Assembly (NCBI GenBank): GCA_963796155.1
Contig: CAWCKT010000050.1
Span: 24,141 to 88,140, forward strand
DNA from: AP-15 sp963796155
GTDB taxonomy: Bacteria > Pseudomonadota > Alphaproteobacteria > ATCC43930 > CGMCC-115725
Direction: 5' to 3'
DNA: 64,000 nt
Each line of letters opens with the position of its first letter. The stretch's first letter is position 1. The position numbers and the translations under genes were made by a program. Under the pieces are notes generated by a model. The model saw nothing but the letters and a program-made list of their open reading frames with translations. It had not been told where the DNA came from and searched no databases. Of the stretch, positions 25,693 through 35,025 are shown piece by piece.

Positions 25693-26619
25693 ATGGTTCA
25701 TGCGGTTGTCCTCGGTTCTGCCGCCGGCGGCGGCTTTCCGCAATGGAACTCGAACGCGCCTGCTTGCCGGCGGGCGCGCGGGGGCGATGCGGCCGCCATG
25801 CCGCGGTCGCAAGCCTCGCTTGCGGTATCGGAGAACGGCAGGGACTGGTTCGTTTTGAATGCCTCGCCCGATCTGCGTCTGCAGATCGAGGCGACGCCGC
25901 ACCTCCATCCGCGCGAAGGGCTGCGCTCGTCGCCGATCGCCGGGGTCGTGGTGACCGGCGGCGATGTCGACGCCATTGCCGGCCTGCTGCACTTGCGCGA
26001 GAAGCACCGCTTCACCCTCTATGCGCCTTCGCGGGTTCTTTCGATCATTGCCGCGAACCCGATTTTTGATGTGCTCGCGCCGGATTCCGTTCGGCGCGTC
26101 GGATTACCGCTAGACGAGCGGACGGAGCTCGCAGGGGCGTCGGGCCCCTCCGGGCTTGCTATCGTCGCCTTCGCCGTACCCGGCAAGATACCGCTCTACC
26201 TCGAAACGGCGGGCCAGGATCCGGGCGTGAGCGAAGAGGGCGACGCCGTTGGGCTCGAGATCATTGAGACGGCGACGGGGAAAAGCCTATTTTTTATTCC
26301 CGGTTGCGCGGGGATGAGCGCCCGGCTCCGCCAGCGCCTCTTGGGTAGCGCACTCGTCTTCTTCGACGGGACGTTATGGCGCGACGACGAGATGATCCGG
26401 CTCGGGGTCGGCAGCAAGACCGGCCGGCGCATGGGGCATATGAGCATGAGCGGCGAGGGAGGCACGATCGCCGCCTTTCGCGATCTCGGCGCGGCGCGCC
26501 GGATTTTCATTCACATCAACAATTCGAACCCGGCCCTGCTCGACAACTCGGCGGAGCGGCGCATCGCCCACGCCGCCGGATGGGAGATCGCCTATGACGG
26601 CATGGAGGTGACGCTGTGA
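25693..26619 (+). CDS. pqqB: PQQ biosynthesis protein PqqB
   Basis: 308 aa, standard length. Metallo-beta-lactamase-fold protein of PQQ synthesis, proposed to hydroxylate the tyrosine of the processed precursor. Family features are the N-terminal VLGSAAGGGFPQWN, the CRRAR region, ASPDLRLQIEA, VVTGGDVDAIAGLLHLRE, which is the altered metal-binding motif, and HMSMSGEGGTIAAF near the C-terminus. Its stop overlaps the start of pqqC. Confidence 0.95.
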   Translation: MVHAVVLGSAAGGGFPQWNSNAPACRRARGGDAAAMPRSQASLAVSENGRDWFVLNASPDLRLQIEATPHLHPREGLRSSPIAGVVVTGGDVDAIAGLLHLREKHRFTLYAPSRVLSIIAANPIFDVLAPDSVRRVGLPLDERTELAGASGPSGLAIVAFAVPGKIPLYLETAGQDPGVSEEGDAVGLEIIETATGKSLFFIPGCAGMSARLRQRLLGSALVFFDGTLWRDDEMIRLGVGSKTGRRMGHMSMSGEGGTIAAFRDLGAARRIFIHINNSNPALLDNSAERRIAHAAGWEIAYDGMEVTL

Positions 26620-27359
26620 CCGGATCGCTGCTCTCCCCCGCAGAACTCGAAACGCAGCTCCACGCAATCGGCGCCGCGCGCTACCACGACCAGCATCCCT
26701 TTCATCATCTGATGCGCGATGGCAAGCTCGACCGCGGTCAGATCCAGGCTTGGGCGCTCAACCGCTATTACTATCAGGCGCGCATCCCGGCGAAGGACGC
26801 CTACCTCGTGGCACGGCTGCCAACGCCGGCACTGCGGCGAGAGTGGCGCCGGCGCATCCTCGATCACGACGGCGATGACGAGAACACCGGCGGGATCGCC
26901 CGCTGGCTCAAGCTGACCGATGGTCTCGGCCTCGATCGCGATTACGTCGTCTCGACCGCCGGCCTCCTGCCGGCCACCCGTTTCGCGGTCGACGCCTATG
27001 TCAATTTCGTGCGCGACCGGTCACTGCTGGAGGCGGTCGCCTCGTGCCTGACCGAGATGTTCTCGCCGCAGATCATCGCCGAGCGGGTCGATGGCATGCT
27101 GCGCAGCTACGACTTCATCAGCCGCGATACGCTCGCTTATTTCACGCCGCGCCTGACCCAGGCGCCGACGGATGTCGCCTTCGCGCTGGGCTATGTCAAA
27201 GAGCATGCCGACACGCCGGAGAAGCAGGCGCTCGTCCTGGATACGTTGCGTTTCAAATGCGACGTTCTGTGGTCGCAGCTCGACGCACTCTATTTCGCCT
27301 ATGTTGAGCCCCGTCTCGTCCCCCCCGGCGCCTTCGTCCCCGGCAAAGCCGCACGATGA
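26616..27359 (+). CDS. pqqC: Pyrroloquinoline-quinone synthase PqqC
   Basis: 247 aa. It catalyses the last step, cofactorless eight-electron oxidation and ring closure of AHQQ to PQQ. Recognisable by YHDQHPFHHLMRDGKL (substrate-binding histidines), QAWALNRYYYQARIPAKDA, RILDHDGDDENTGGIARWL and EMFSPQIIAERVDGM. All-helical TENA-like fold. Overlaps pqqB and pqqD by 4 bp. Confidence 0.96.
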   Translation: MTGSLLSPAELETQLHAIGAARYHDQHPFHHLMRDGKLDRGQIQAWALNRYYYQARIPAKDAYLVARLPTPALRREWRRRILDHDGDDENTGGIARWLKLTDGLGLDRDYVVSTAGLLPATRFAVDAYVNFVRDRSLLEAVASCLTEMFSPQIIAERVDGMLRSYDFISRDTLAYFTPRLTQAPTDVAFALGYVKEHADTPEKQALVLDTLRFKCDVLWSQLDALYFAYVEPRLVPPGAFVPGKAAR

Positions 27360-27646
27360 ATACAGCAGCACCCCGTGTCGAAGGGGGCGCGGTCCTCCGC
27401 TTCGCGCCGCATGCGAGGTTCCGATTCGACGAGGTTCGGCAGGCGTGGATCGTGCTCGCGCCGGAGCGGGTGTTATTGCCGGACGCGCAAGCGGTCGAGA
27501 TTTTGCGCCTGATCGACGGTGCGCGCGATGTCGATGCGATCATCGACGATCTCGCCGGCCGGTTCGAGGCGCCGCGCGACGTCATCGCCGGCGATGTCCT
27601 GCCGATGCTGCAGGATCTGGTGGACAAGAAGGTGCTGCGGCAGTGA
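27356..27646 (+). CDS. pqqD: PQQ biosynthesis chaperone PqqD
   Basis: 96 aa. The RiPP-recognition protein that binds PqqA and presents it to PqqE. It shows PHARFRFDEVRQAWIVLAPERV in its first half and VEILRLIDGARDVDAIIDDLAGRF in the middle, the conserved PqqD pattern. Overlaps both neighbours by 4 bp (ATGA with pqqC, GTGA with pqqE), so the operon is tightly coupled. Confidence 0.94.
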   Translation: MNTAAPRVEGGAVLRFAPHARFRFDEVRQAWIVLAPERVLLPDAQAVEILRLIDGARDVDAIIDDLAGRFEAPRDVIAGDVLPMLQDLVDKKVLRQ

Positions 27647-28773
27647 CCTCGCCAAAGGGCGCGAATATCGATCCGCCGCTGGCGCTGCTCGCGGAGCTCA
27701 CGCATCGCTGCCCGTTGCGCTGCCCCTACTGCTCGAACCCGCTCGAACTTGCACGCGCCGGCGCAGAGCTGGACACCGAAACGTGGAGACGGGTGTTGGA
27801 GGAGGCCGCGGCGTTGGGCGTGTTGCAGGTGCATTTCTCCGGCGGCGAACCGCTGGTGCGCCGCGACCTCGTCGAGCTCGTCGGTCATGCCGCCAAGGCC
27901 GGGCTCTACGTCAACCTGATTACCTCCGGCATCCGGCTCGACGCCGAACGGCTGGCCCGGCTCGTTGCGGCCGGCCTCGAGCACGTGCAGCTCAGCCTGC
28001 AAGACTCCGATCCCGCCACCGGCGATCGCATCGCCGGTCTTGCCGGGGTGCAGCAGGCTAAGCGCGAAGTCGCCGCCCTCGTCGGGTCGACGGGACTTGC
28101 GCTGACCGTCAACGCAGTCGTCCACCGGCAAAATCTCGAACACCTCGAGGATCTCATCGATCTCGCCGTGACCCTCGGCGCCGATCGGCTCGAGGTCGCC
28201 CATGTCCAGTACTATGGCTGGGCATTAACCAACCGCGCGGCCCTGCTGCCGAGCCGGCAGCAGCTCGACAAGGCCACCGCGGCGGTCGAGGCCGCGCGCG
28301 CCCGCCTCGCCGGCCGGCTGGTCATCGACTACGTCGTGCCGGACTACTACGCGCATCGTCCGAAGAGCTGCATGGGCGGCTGGGGCCGCCGCTTCCTCAA
28401 CGTCACACCCGCGGGCAAGGTATTGCCGTGCCATGCGGCGGAAACCCTGTCGGGATTGCATTTTCCGAACGTAGCCGAGTCGAGCCTCGCGGAGATCTGG
28501 TACCATTCCCCGGCCTTCGCGCGTTTCCGCGGCACAGCGTGGATGGCCGAGCCCTGCCGCTCCTGCGAGCGGCGCGAGATCGACTGGGGCGGTTGCCGCT
28601 GCCAAGCCTTCGCGCTGACCGGCGACGCCGCCCGCACCGATCCTGCCTGCGCGCTCTCACCGGATCACGCGCTGCTCGCCGCTGCTCACAGCGATGCGGA
28701 GGCAGCCGCGCCCGCCTTTATCTATCGCCAGCATTCGGCCTTGCTGCCGCGACGACCCGAGCGCTTATCGTAA
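27643..28773 (+). CDS. pqqE: PqqA peptide cyclase PqqE (radical SAM)
   Basis: 376 aa from the GTG at 27643. It forms the Glu-Tyr carbon-carbon bond in PqqA. The radical SAM cluster motif is C23, C27 and C30 (HRCPLRCPYCSNP), followed by FSGGEPLVRRDL. The SPASM-type auxiliary cluster cysteines lie in the C-terminal part (KSCMGGWG, VLPCHAAE, EPCRSCERREIDWGGCRCQAF). An in-frame upstream region within pqqC/pqqD is open but is not part of the gene. Last gene of the operon; the next gene is convergent. Confidence 0.95.
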   Translation: MTSPKGANIDPPLALLAELTHRCPLRCPYCSNPLELARAGAELDTETWRRVLEEAAALGVLQVHFSGGEPLVRRDLVELVGHAAKAGLYVNLITSGIRLDAERLARLVAAGLEHVQLSLQDSDPATGDRIAGLAGVQQAKREVAALVGSTGLALTVNAVVHRQNLEHLEDLIDLAVTLGADRLEVAHVQYYGWALTNRAALLPSRQQLDKATAAVEAARARLAGRLVIDYVVPDYYAHRPKSCMGGWGRRFLNVTPAGKVLPCHAAETLSGLHFPNVAESSLAEIWYHSPAFARFRGTAWMAEPCRSCERREIDWGGCRCQAFALTGDAARTDPACALSPDHALLAAAHSDAEAAAPAFIYRQHSALLPRRPERLS

Positions 28774-28801
28774 TCGGTGGTACCGTCCGGCCAGAGGCGC
28801 T

Positions 28802-30584
28802 TCAGTCCACCGCGAACACCCAGACCGAGCCGCCTTGCGGCACGTCGGGGAACTCCCACGGCCGTTCGAGATTGAGCCGCGCCTGCATGCGGGCCGCATC
28901 GACACCCCACCCCGACTGCACGGCGATATATTGCTTGCCGTCGACCTCGAAGGAAACCGGCACCCCGTTGACCCCCGAGCCGGTTCGGAATTCCCAGAGT
29001 ACCTTGCCATTCGATGCGTCGAAGGCGCGGAAATAGCGGTCATTGGTGCCGCCCATGAACAGCACGCCGCCGGCCGTCGCCAGCACCGGCCCCCAGAGCT
29101 GGGAGTTGGCGAACGGGTGGCTCCAGACCTTCTGGCCGGTATCGAGGTTCCAGGCCTGCAACTCGCCGATGTGGTCGGCGCCGGGAGCGATCTAGAAGAT
29201 CGCATTTTCCGGCGCTATCCCGGTGAAGCGCTGCCCCGGCGTATAGGTGACCGGACTACCGGTAAGCGCCTGACAGAGGTTCTCGTTGGCCGGGATGTAC
29301 AAGAGCCGGGTCTTCGGGCTGTAGGCCGGCGGCGGCCAATCCTTGCCGCCCCACAATGACGGGCAGAATTCGGCTTTCTTGCCGGTCCCCGGCTGGCGCG
29401 CGGATCGACGTGGGCCGCCCGGTCGGGATCGAGGCTCCTGAACACGTTCTGCTTCACGAACGGCTTGGCGTCGACAAAGTTGATCTTGTCGGCCGTGCGT
29501 TCGAGCGTCCACAAATAGCCGTCGCGGGCGGCGTAGGCGAGACCCTTTACGGTCCTGCCGTCGCGCTGGTAATCGACGAGGATCGGCGGGTTGACTTCGT
29601 CCCAGTCCCATAAATTGTTCGGATGGTATTGGTGAAAGCCCTTGATCTGGCCGGTCGAGGCGTCGAGGGCGATTGTCGAGGAAGTGTAGTAATTGTCTCC
29701 CGGCCGCTGATCGCCCATCCATGGCCCGCCATTGCCGGTGCCCCAAAATGCCAGATTGGTTGCGGGATCGTAGGCTCCGCTGACCCACACCGAGCCGCCG
29801 CCGGTCTTCCACTGGTCGCCTTTGGGCCAAGTCTCGCTGCCGGGCTCGCCGGGGGCCGGCACCGTATAGGTCTTCCAGAATGGCTTGCCGGTCTCAGCGT
29901 CAAAAGCCGCGACAAAGCCGCGAACGCCGAGCTCGCCCCCCGAGCAGCCGACCATCACCTTGCCGTCGGCGACGAGTGGCGCCAACGACATGTAGTAGCC
30001 GTGCGTATAGTCCTCGACCTTGGCGTTCCAAGCTCCTTGCCGGTCTTGGCGTCGAGGGCCACGAGCACAGCATCGGCTGCAGCAAAGTAGACCTTGTCGC
30101 CGAGCAATCCGACCCCGCGGCTGGTCGGGTGGAGCAGCAGAATGTCCTCGGGGATCGGTCTCTTGAACCGCCACAGGAGGTCACCTTTTTTGGCGTCGAT
30201 CGCCAACACCTGATTGCCCGGGGTGGCGACAAACATGACCCCGTTGTTGACGATCGGCGGCGCTTGATGACCTTCGACTTGACCGGTCTGGAGGGTCCAT
30301 ACCGGCTTGAGCCGGGCGACATTTTCGGTCGTGATCTGCGACAGCGGACTGTAGCCCCAGCTGTCGTAGGTCCGGCGGTAGAGCAGCCAATCGCTGTCTT
30401 CCGGTTGCTTGAGCCGCTCCGCGGTGACCGGCTTGTAGCTCTGCAATATCGGGGGCACCGGAGGCGGGGTGTTCGGCGTCGGCAGCGGGGGCAACGGCTG
30501 CTGGGCCGAGGCTGTTGCGGCACAAAATGCGAGCGCCAACGCGCTCGCCGCTACCGTTACGCGGAGGCTTTGTTTTTCCGACAT
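28802..30584 (-). pseudogene. PQQ-dependent alcohol dehydrogenase, broken by two frameshifts and a stop
   Basis: Once a periplasmic quinoprotein dehydrogenase of about 590 aa. A signal peptide (ALALAFCAATASAQQ) is followed by beta-propeller repeats with Trp-docking motifs (LVALDAKTGKEL, FVAAFDAETGKPFW, LQAWNLDTGQKVW). Reading on the minus strand, one base is missing at about 30030 (KEL then WNAKVEDY in another frame) and one at about 29400 (AHVDP then RQPGTGKK). An in-frame TAG interrupts FTGIAPENAIF at 29192-29194, after which the same frame continues through GELQAWNLDTG to the natural end. The protein content is otherwise well conserved, so recent decay or sequence errors are both possible. 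Confidence 0.85.
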
Positions 30585-30609
30585 GGCGTCTCTCCTCGGT
30601 TTTTCTGGA

Positions 30610-31188
30610 CTACATTTGTTGGAACCCGGCTCGGCCGGTGAACGGCTTGGCCACGGCCAGCCGCCGGTCGGCGATCTTCAATGGCAGCGCCGGCAGGCGC
30701 CGCGGGGCCGGTCCGCTGACCACCTTGGCCCCTTCCATTGGATCGTACACCGAATAATGGCACGGGCATTCGAGCAGCCGGCGATCGGGGTGCCAGTTGA
30801 TGACATCGCATCCGGTATGGGTGCATATCGCCGAGTAGGCCACCACACCCTCAGCCGCGTGGTCCTTGGTTTCGGGATCGAACCCCTCGGGGTCGAGACG
30901 GAGCAAAAGAACCTTATTGAGGCGCGAGCCGTTGCGCACGGTATTGGTCTGCGGATCCATTGGCCAAGCCATCATTGGCTTGCCGCCGAGCGGCAGGTCA
31001 TCGGGCTTCAGCGGCTCGGGGGTGGCGGCGCCACCGACCGCAACCAAAAGATCCCCTTCCTTTGGCCGCTCGCGCGCGGCATCGGTTTGGGCCAGGGCCA
31101 AACGCGGGGCGAGAACAATGCAGAGACCTGCCTCAAGCGCCGCTCGCCGCCCGATCCGGCGGGTATTGCACTGAACTTCGCGATCCAC
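30610..31188 (-). CDS. Rieske [2Fe-2S] protein
   Basis: 192 aa from a GTG at 31188, with GGGGGAAGG upstream. An Arg-containing signal or membrane anchor (RRAALEAGLCIVLAPRLALAQ, about 13-34) is followed by a Rieske domain with the ligands in CTHTGC (box 1) and CPCHYSVYD (box 2), spaced as in cytochrome bc-type Rieske proteins. It should be a periplasmic electron carrier. Its position between a PQQ dehydrogenase gene and molybdenum hydroxylase genes suggests it takes electrons from one of them; this is inference. Confidence 0.85.
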   Translation of the reverse strand: MDREVQCNTRRIGRRAALEAGLCIVLAPRLALAQTDAARERPKEGDLLVAVGGAATPEPLKPDDLPLGGKPMMAWPMDPQTNTVRNGSRLNKVLLLRLDPEGFDPETKDHAAEGVVAYSAICTHTGCDVINWHPDRRLLECPCHYSVYDPMEGAKVVSGPAPRRLPALPLKIADRRLAVAKPFTGRAGFQQM

Positions 31189-31266
31189 GCCTTCCCCCGA
31201 GCATACATGTGTGGCGCCAACTGCGCGCCATCATCGGGCGAGGGACCCTCGCCCGGGGATGTTTCG

Positions 31267-33618
31267 TCAGATAGCGAGCTGATCGCCGATCGGCAGCCGC
31301 CGGATGCGCTTGCCGGTGGCAGCGAAGATCGCATTGCACAGCGCCGGTGCGAAGGGTGGAAGACCCGGCTCGCCAGCGCCGCTCGACGGTACATCGATCA
31401 CTGTTGGGAACGATGTAGCACATGCGTGATCGGGCGGCAACTCGTCGATGCGAAGGACCTGGAAGCTGTCGAAATTGTTTTGCTGGACGCGTCCGTTCTT
31501 GAAGCTGATCTCGCCAGAGTAGCGCGAGGCTCGAGCCCCATCACAGCCGCACCTTCGATCTGCGAATGAATGCGCTCGGGATTGGCGGCAAAGCCGCAAT
31601 CGATCGCAGTGTCGACGCGCGGCACCGTCAGATGGCCTTTGTCGTCCACTGCCACCTCGACAACGGTGGCGACATAGCTCAGGAAGCTGCGATGCACGGC
31701 GATGCCCTGAGCCCGTGGCGCGGCGGCAGCTTGCTGCCCCACTCCGCCTTCTCGGCGACGAGCTCGACGACGCGCTCGAGCCGCGCGGTGTCGATCGGGT
31801 AGGTCTCGAACGGATCACCGTAGTTCCAGAAATCGGTGAACTCGGGCGACAGGCGGGGATGGACGATGCGAGGCGGCCCGATCAGCGCGATGAGCATATC
31901 CTTGGGGTCGCGCCCGAGCAGCGTTGCGCGAGCTCGGCGACAAAGGACTGAATGGCGAAGGCGTGCGGGATATTGGACACCGAGCGGAACCAGGCAGATG
32001 CGCGTGTGGGCTTCGGCCTCACCGTTCTCGCAGCGGAGGTTGGGGATGTGCAAACGGCACGTCGATGAATCACCATGGCTGAGTTCGCCCGGCTGCTTCG
32101 TACTTGGGATCGGGACTTGAAGATGGCAGGAGATCGTCGGCGCGACGCTGCGATGCCGCCAGGCGATCACGCTGGCCGCTGCGCATCGAGGCCGGCATCG
32201 ATGCGTTCGGCGGAGACGGTGTGATAGATAGTCGTTGCTGGAGATCGTCCTCGCGCGTCCAGATCGACCTTGACCGGTGCGCCATCCATCGCGCTTTGAC
32301 AGCAGCGCTGCCTCGAGCGCGATAGTCGGGCATTGCGACTTACGGCCGAAGCCGCCGCCGAGCAACGGGACGTGGACGGTCACGTCCTCCGGTTTGAGGC
32401 CGAGCTTTTTGGCGAGCTTCAATACGCGGGTCGTTCCCGGGGCTCTGCATCGGGGCCCAGACCTCGCATTTGCCGTCGGCGATGCGCACTGTCGCGTTGA
32501 GCGGCTCCATCGGCGCATGCGGCGATGATGCGGGATGTAGTATTCTGCCGAGACGATCTTGGCGGCCGATCGGCCAGCGCCTTCTCGGCGTCGCCGTCGT
32601 TGCGTACGACCTTGCCGGGCTTGGCGCGCGGTCTCTTCGAGCTGCGCCTTGTAGGCCGCCGAGTCGTAGGACGCGCGTGAGGGCCGTCATCCCACGTGCA
32701 CTTTGAGCGCGTCGCGTCCTTTGAGCGCGGCCCAGGTGTTGCGCGCGATGACCGCGACCCCGCCGAAAGGCTGGAACGCTGACGGGCGGCGGCGTGCCTT
32801 CGATGGTGACGATCTTCTCGACGCCGGGGACCTTCATCGCGGCGTCGGCGTTGAACGAGGCGAGCTTCCCGCCGATGCACCGGCGGGCGGGCGACGACGG
32901 CGTAGTTCAATGCCGGGCAGCTTGGTGTCGATGCCATAGACCGCGCGCCCGGTGGTGATGTCGAAGAGATCGACGATCGAGACATTGCCCTTGCCGAGAT
33001 AGCGGAAGGCTGATGCGTCTTTGAGCTTGATCTGATCGTCGGCCGGAGTCGGCAGAGCGCTGGCTGCGGCGGCAAGCTCGCCATAGCCGAACTTGCGCCC
33101 GGAAGCTTTGTGGACGACCTCGTGGTTCTGCGCCTGAACATCGGCGACAGGCGACGCCCCAGCGCTGGGCTGCGGCGGCTTCGAGCATCTGCCGGATCGG
33201 CAGCGCCGCATTGACGCATAGGCTGAATGAAGTGACGCATGCTGCGCGAGCCGTCGGTGTTCTGATTGCCGTATTTCTGCTCGTCACCGGGCGCCTGGAG
33301 GACCTACGACAGCGCGACCAATCGGCTTCGAGCTCGTCGGCGACGATCATCGGCAGGCTGGTGCGCGAGCCGGTGCCCATCTCGGCAGCGGATGCGCGAT
33401 GATCGTCACGATCCCGTCTGGGGTCGATCGCGATGAAGACATGCGGGGATCGCTGACGGACGCCGTCGAGTCATTTTGGCAGCACCGGTGGCATAAGCAG
33501 CCAGCGCGCCCCGGACGGGCAGGAACTCAGCGGCGACGACGAGACTGCCGGTGGCGAGGACGCCTTTCAGGAAGCCGCGGCGGCTGACATTCTCGATTAC
33601 AGCGTGAGCGGGGGTCAT
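31267..33618 (-). pseudogene. Xanthine dehydrogenase-family molybdopterin-binding subunit (IorB-like), multiply frameshifted
   Basis: The coding signal is spread over all three minus-strand frames. N-terminus at 33618: SRRGFLKGVLATGSLVVAAEF is a twin-arginine signal. Then, in changing frames, come HVFIAIDP, MGTGSRTSLPMIVADELEADW, ASGRKFGYGELAAAA, FRYLGKGNVSIVDLFDITTG, VTVHVPLLGGGFGRKSQ, VELVAEKAEWGSKLP, EVAVDDKGHLTVPRVDTAID and a C-terminus with FAPALCNAIFAATGKRIRRLP. Order and content match isoquinoline-1-oxidoreductase/aldehyde oxidase large subunits of about 740 aa. At least five single-base indels are needed to join them. Confidence 0.85.
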
Positions 33619-33619
33619 G

Positions 33620-34074
33620 TCAGGCTCCTGTGGCAGCCGCTTTCACGGCGGCGGTGATGCGCTGATAGCAGCCGCAACGGCAGATATTGCCGCTCATAGC
33701 GTCGTTAATCTCCGCTTCGGACGGGTTCTTGGTCGTCGCGAGGAGCGCGGCGGCCTGCATGATCTGACCGGCTTGGCAATACCCGCATTGCGGGACATTG
33801 AAGGTGCGCCAAGCCTTCTGCACCGGGTGGTTCCCGTTCGGGATCGAGGCCTTCGATCGTCGTCACCGAGCGGCCACCGACATCGCTTTACGGTGGTAAT
33901 GCAGGCGCGAGTGGCTTCGCCGTCGACATGGACCGTGCACGCGCCGCAGAGCGCCACGCCGCAGCCGAACTTCGTCCCAGTGAGATCGAGTTCGTCCCGA
34001 AGGTACCAGAGCAGCGGCATCGATGCATCACCATCGAACGACTGCTCCTGGCCGTTGACGCGGAGCTTGACCAT
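33620..34074 (-). pseudogene. (2Fe-2S)-binding subunit of a molybdenum hydroxylase (IorA-like), frameshifted
   Basis: The N-terminal half (from 34074) reads MVKLRVNGQEQSFDGD, then the plant-type ferredoxin motif GCGVALCGACTVHVDG. The C-terminal half is in another frame: QKAWRTFNVPQCGYCQAGQI and SGNICRCGCYQRI, the second [2Fe-2S] domain. The two are joined by a stretch (SDVGGRSVTTIEGLDP) that needs one extra base removed near 33890 (GTAAAG) and another near 33845 (CCC). The intact protein would be about 151 aa. It starts the operon with the broken large subunit. Confidence 0.85.
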
Positions 34075-34192
34075 TGGCGTCCTCCCGTTTGAACGTTGGC
34101 ACGTATCTTCGCGCGCCCCGCGGCGCGTCCGGAAAAGATTATCGCCTCTCGGCGTTAACTCTATCTTGGAAAACTCGCCCGCGGCAAGCGGG

Positions 34193-34546
34193 TCACCGGC
34201 ACTCCAGGTTCGCCTCGGCCTGGGCGCGGCGCAGCTCCTCGATGACGGCCTTGATTTCGGGCGGGTCGCGGAACAGGCCCACTCGTCCGCCGACCCCGCC
34301 GCCGGCCTGGAGGCTGAGAGCCGTCTCCGCCTGCTCGTAATGGGAATAGGGCATCAGCCCGGCAATCGTATCGATAGCGCATGAGCATTTCAGCAGCGCC
34401 TCACGACTGTTGCCGTTCGCCGCCATGCAGCCGATGACGTAATCGGCTCGCGTCGAGGTCGGGTAGTCGTTGTCCGCCGCGCGGGCCGGCACACAAATCA
34501 CCAGCATCAGCGCCACCAAGACGCGGCCCAAACATGAATCTGCCAT
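34193..34546 (-). CDS. Small exported cysteine-containing protein next to xoxF
   Basis: 117 aa. Signal peptide at residues 1-23 (VLVALMLVICVPARAAD). The mature part has YVIGCMAANGNSREALLKCSCAIDTIAGLMPYSHYEQAE, given as landmark, with three clustered cysteines, a basic RVGLFRDPPE segment and a fourth cysteine two residues from the end. An RBS (GGAGGGCGAG) precedes the ATG. No known domain recognised. The signal peptide and cysteines suggest a periplasmic factor, perhaps for the XoxF system; that is inference from position. Confidence 0.6.
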   Translation of the reverse strand: MADSCLGRVLVALMLVICVPARAADNDYPTSTRADYVIGCMAANGNSREALLKCSCAIDTIAGLMPYSHYEQAETALSLQAGGGVGGRVGLFRDPPEIKAVIEELRRAQAEANLECR

Positions 34547-34652
34547 CTCGCCCTCCGGCGATGGTGGATCGGCCGGCCGATCGACCTAAATAACGGGATC
34601 GGCAGGCGCGTGTCCGCTGCCGGCGGCGCTGCTGTGAGTGAAAGGACCGCCG

Positions 34653-34853
34653 ATGACCGCGCTCGTGCTCGTCTTCTGCCTCCAGTCGGCTCCCGCCTCC
34701 TGCACCGAGGAGCGGCCCATCGAGGATCTGTCACCCCTGGCTTGCCTGATCCGCGGCCAACTATATGCCGCGGAGTGGCTGACCGAACATCCGAAATGGA
34801 TGCTCTCACGCTGGCGATGCGAGCACAATGTGCCGCGGCAGCAACCGACCTGA
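34653..34853 (+). CDS. Small conserved-looking protein upstream of xoxF
   Basis: 66 aa from the ATG at 34653, with AAAGGA 6-7 bases upstream. It reads MTALVLVFCLQSAPASCTEE, then a middle with LACLIRGQLYAAEWLTEHPKW and RWRCEHNV. The three cysteines and Trp-rich C-terminal part look like a folded small protein rather than a random frame. No family name can be given. It lies about 170 bp before xoxF on the same strand. Confidence 0.5.
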   Translation: MTALVLVFCLQSAPASCTEERPIEDLSPLACLIRGQLYAAEWLTEHPKWMLSRWRCEHNVPRQQPT

Positions 34854-35025
34854 ACGACCATCGCGTGTGCTCCCGTTCCACGTGCTTGTGGACGAAGCCG
34901 AAGTGGCATAGCATCGGAATAGTTAACGGATCCGCGCCGACCTCCGCGGCCTGATCCCGATATCGGCACCCGCATCCCCGCTACGGGGCGACGGGGGCAG
35001 TCCAACCACAAAAGGAGGGGAGGAG

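Noticed and set aside
28802..34074. Programmed frameshifting as an explanation of the broken genes
   Set aside because: Shifts occur at many unrelated sites, in both directions, with no slippery sequence plus pseudoknot pattern.
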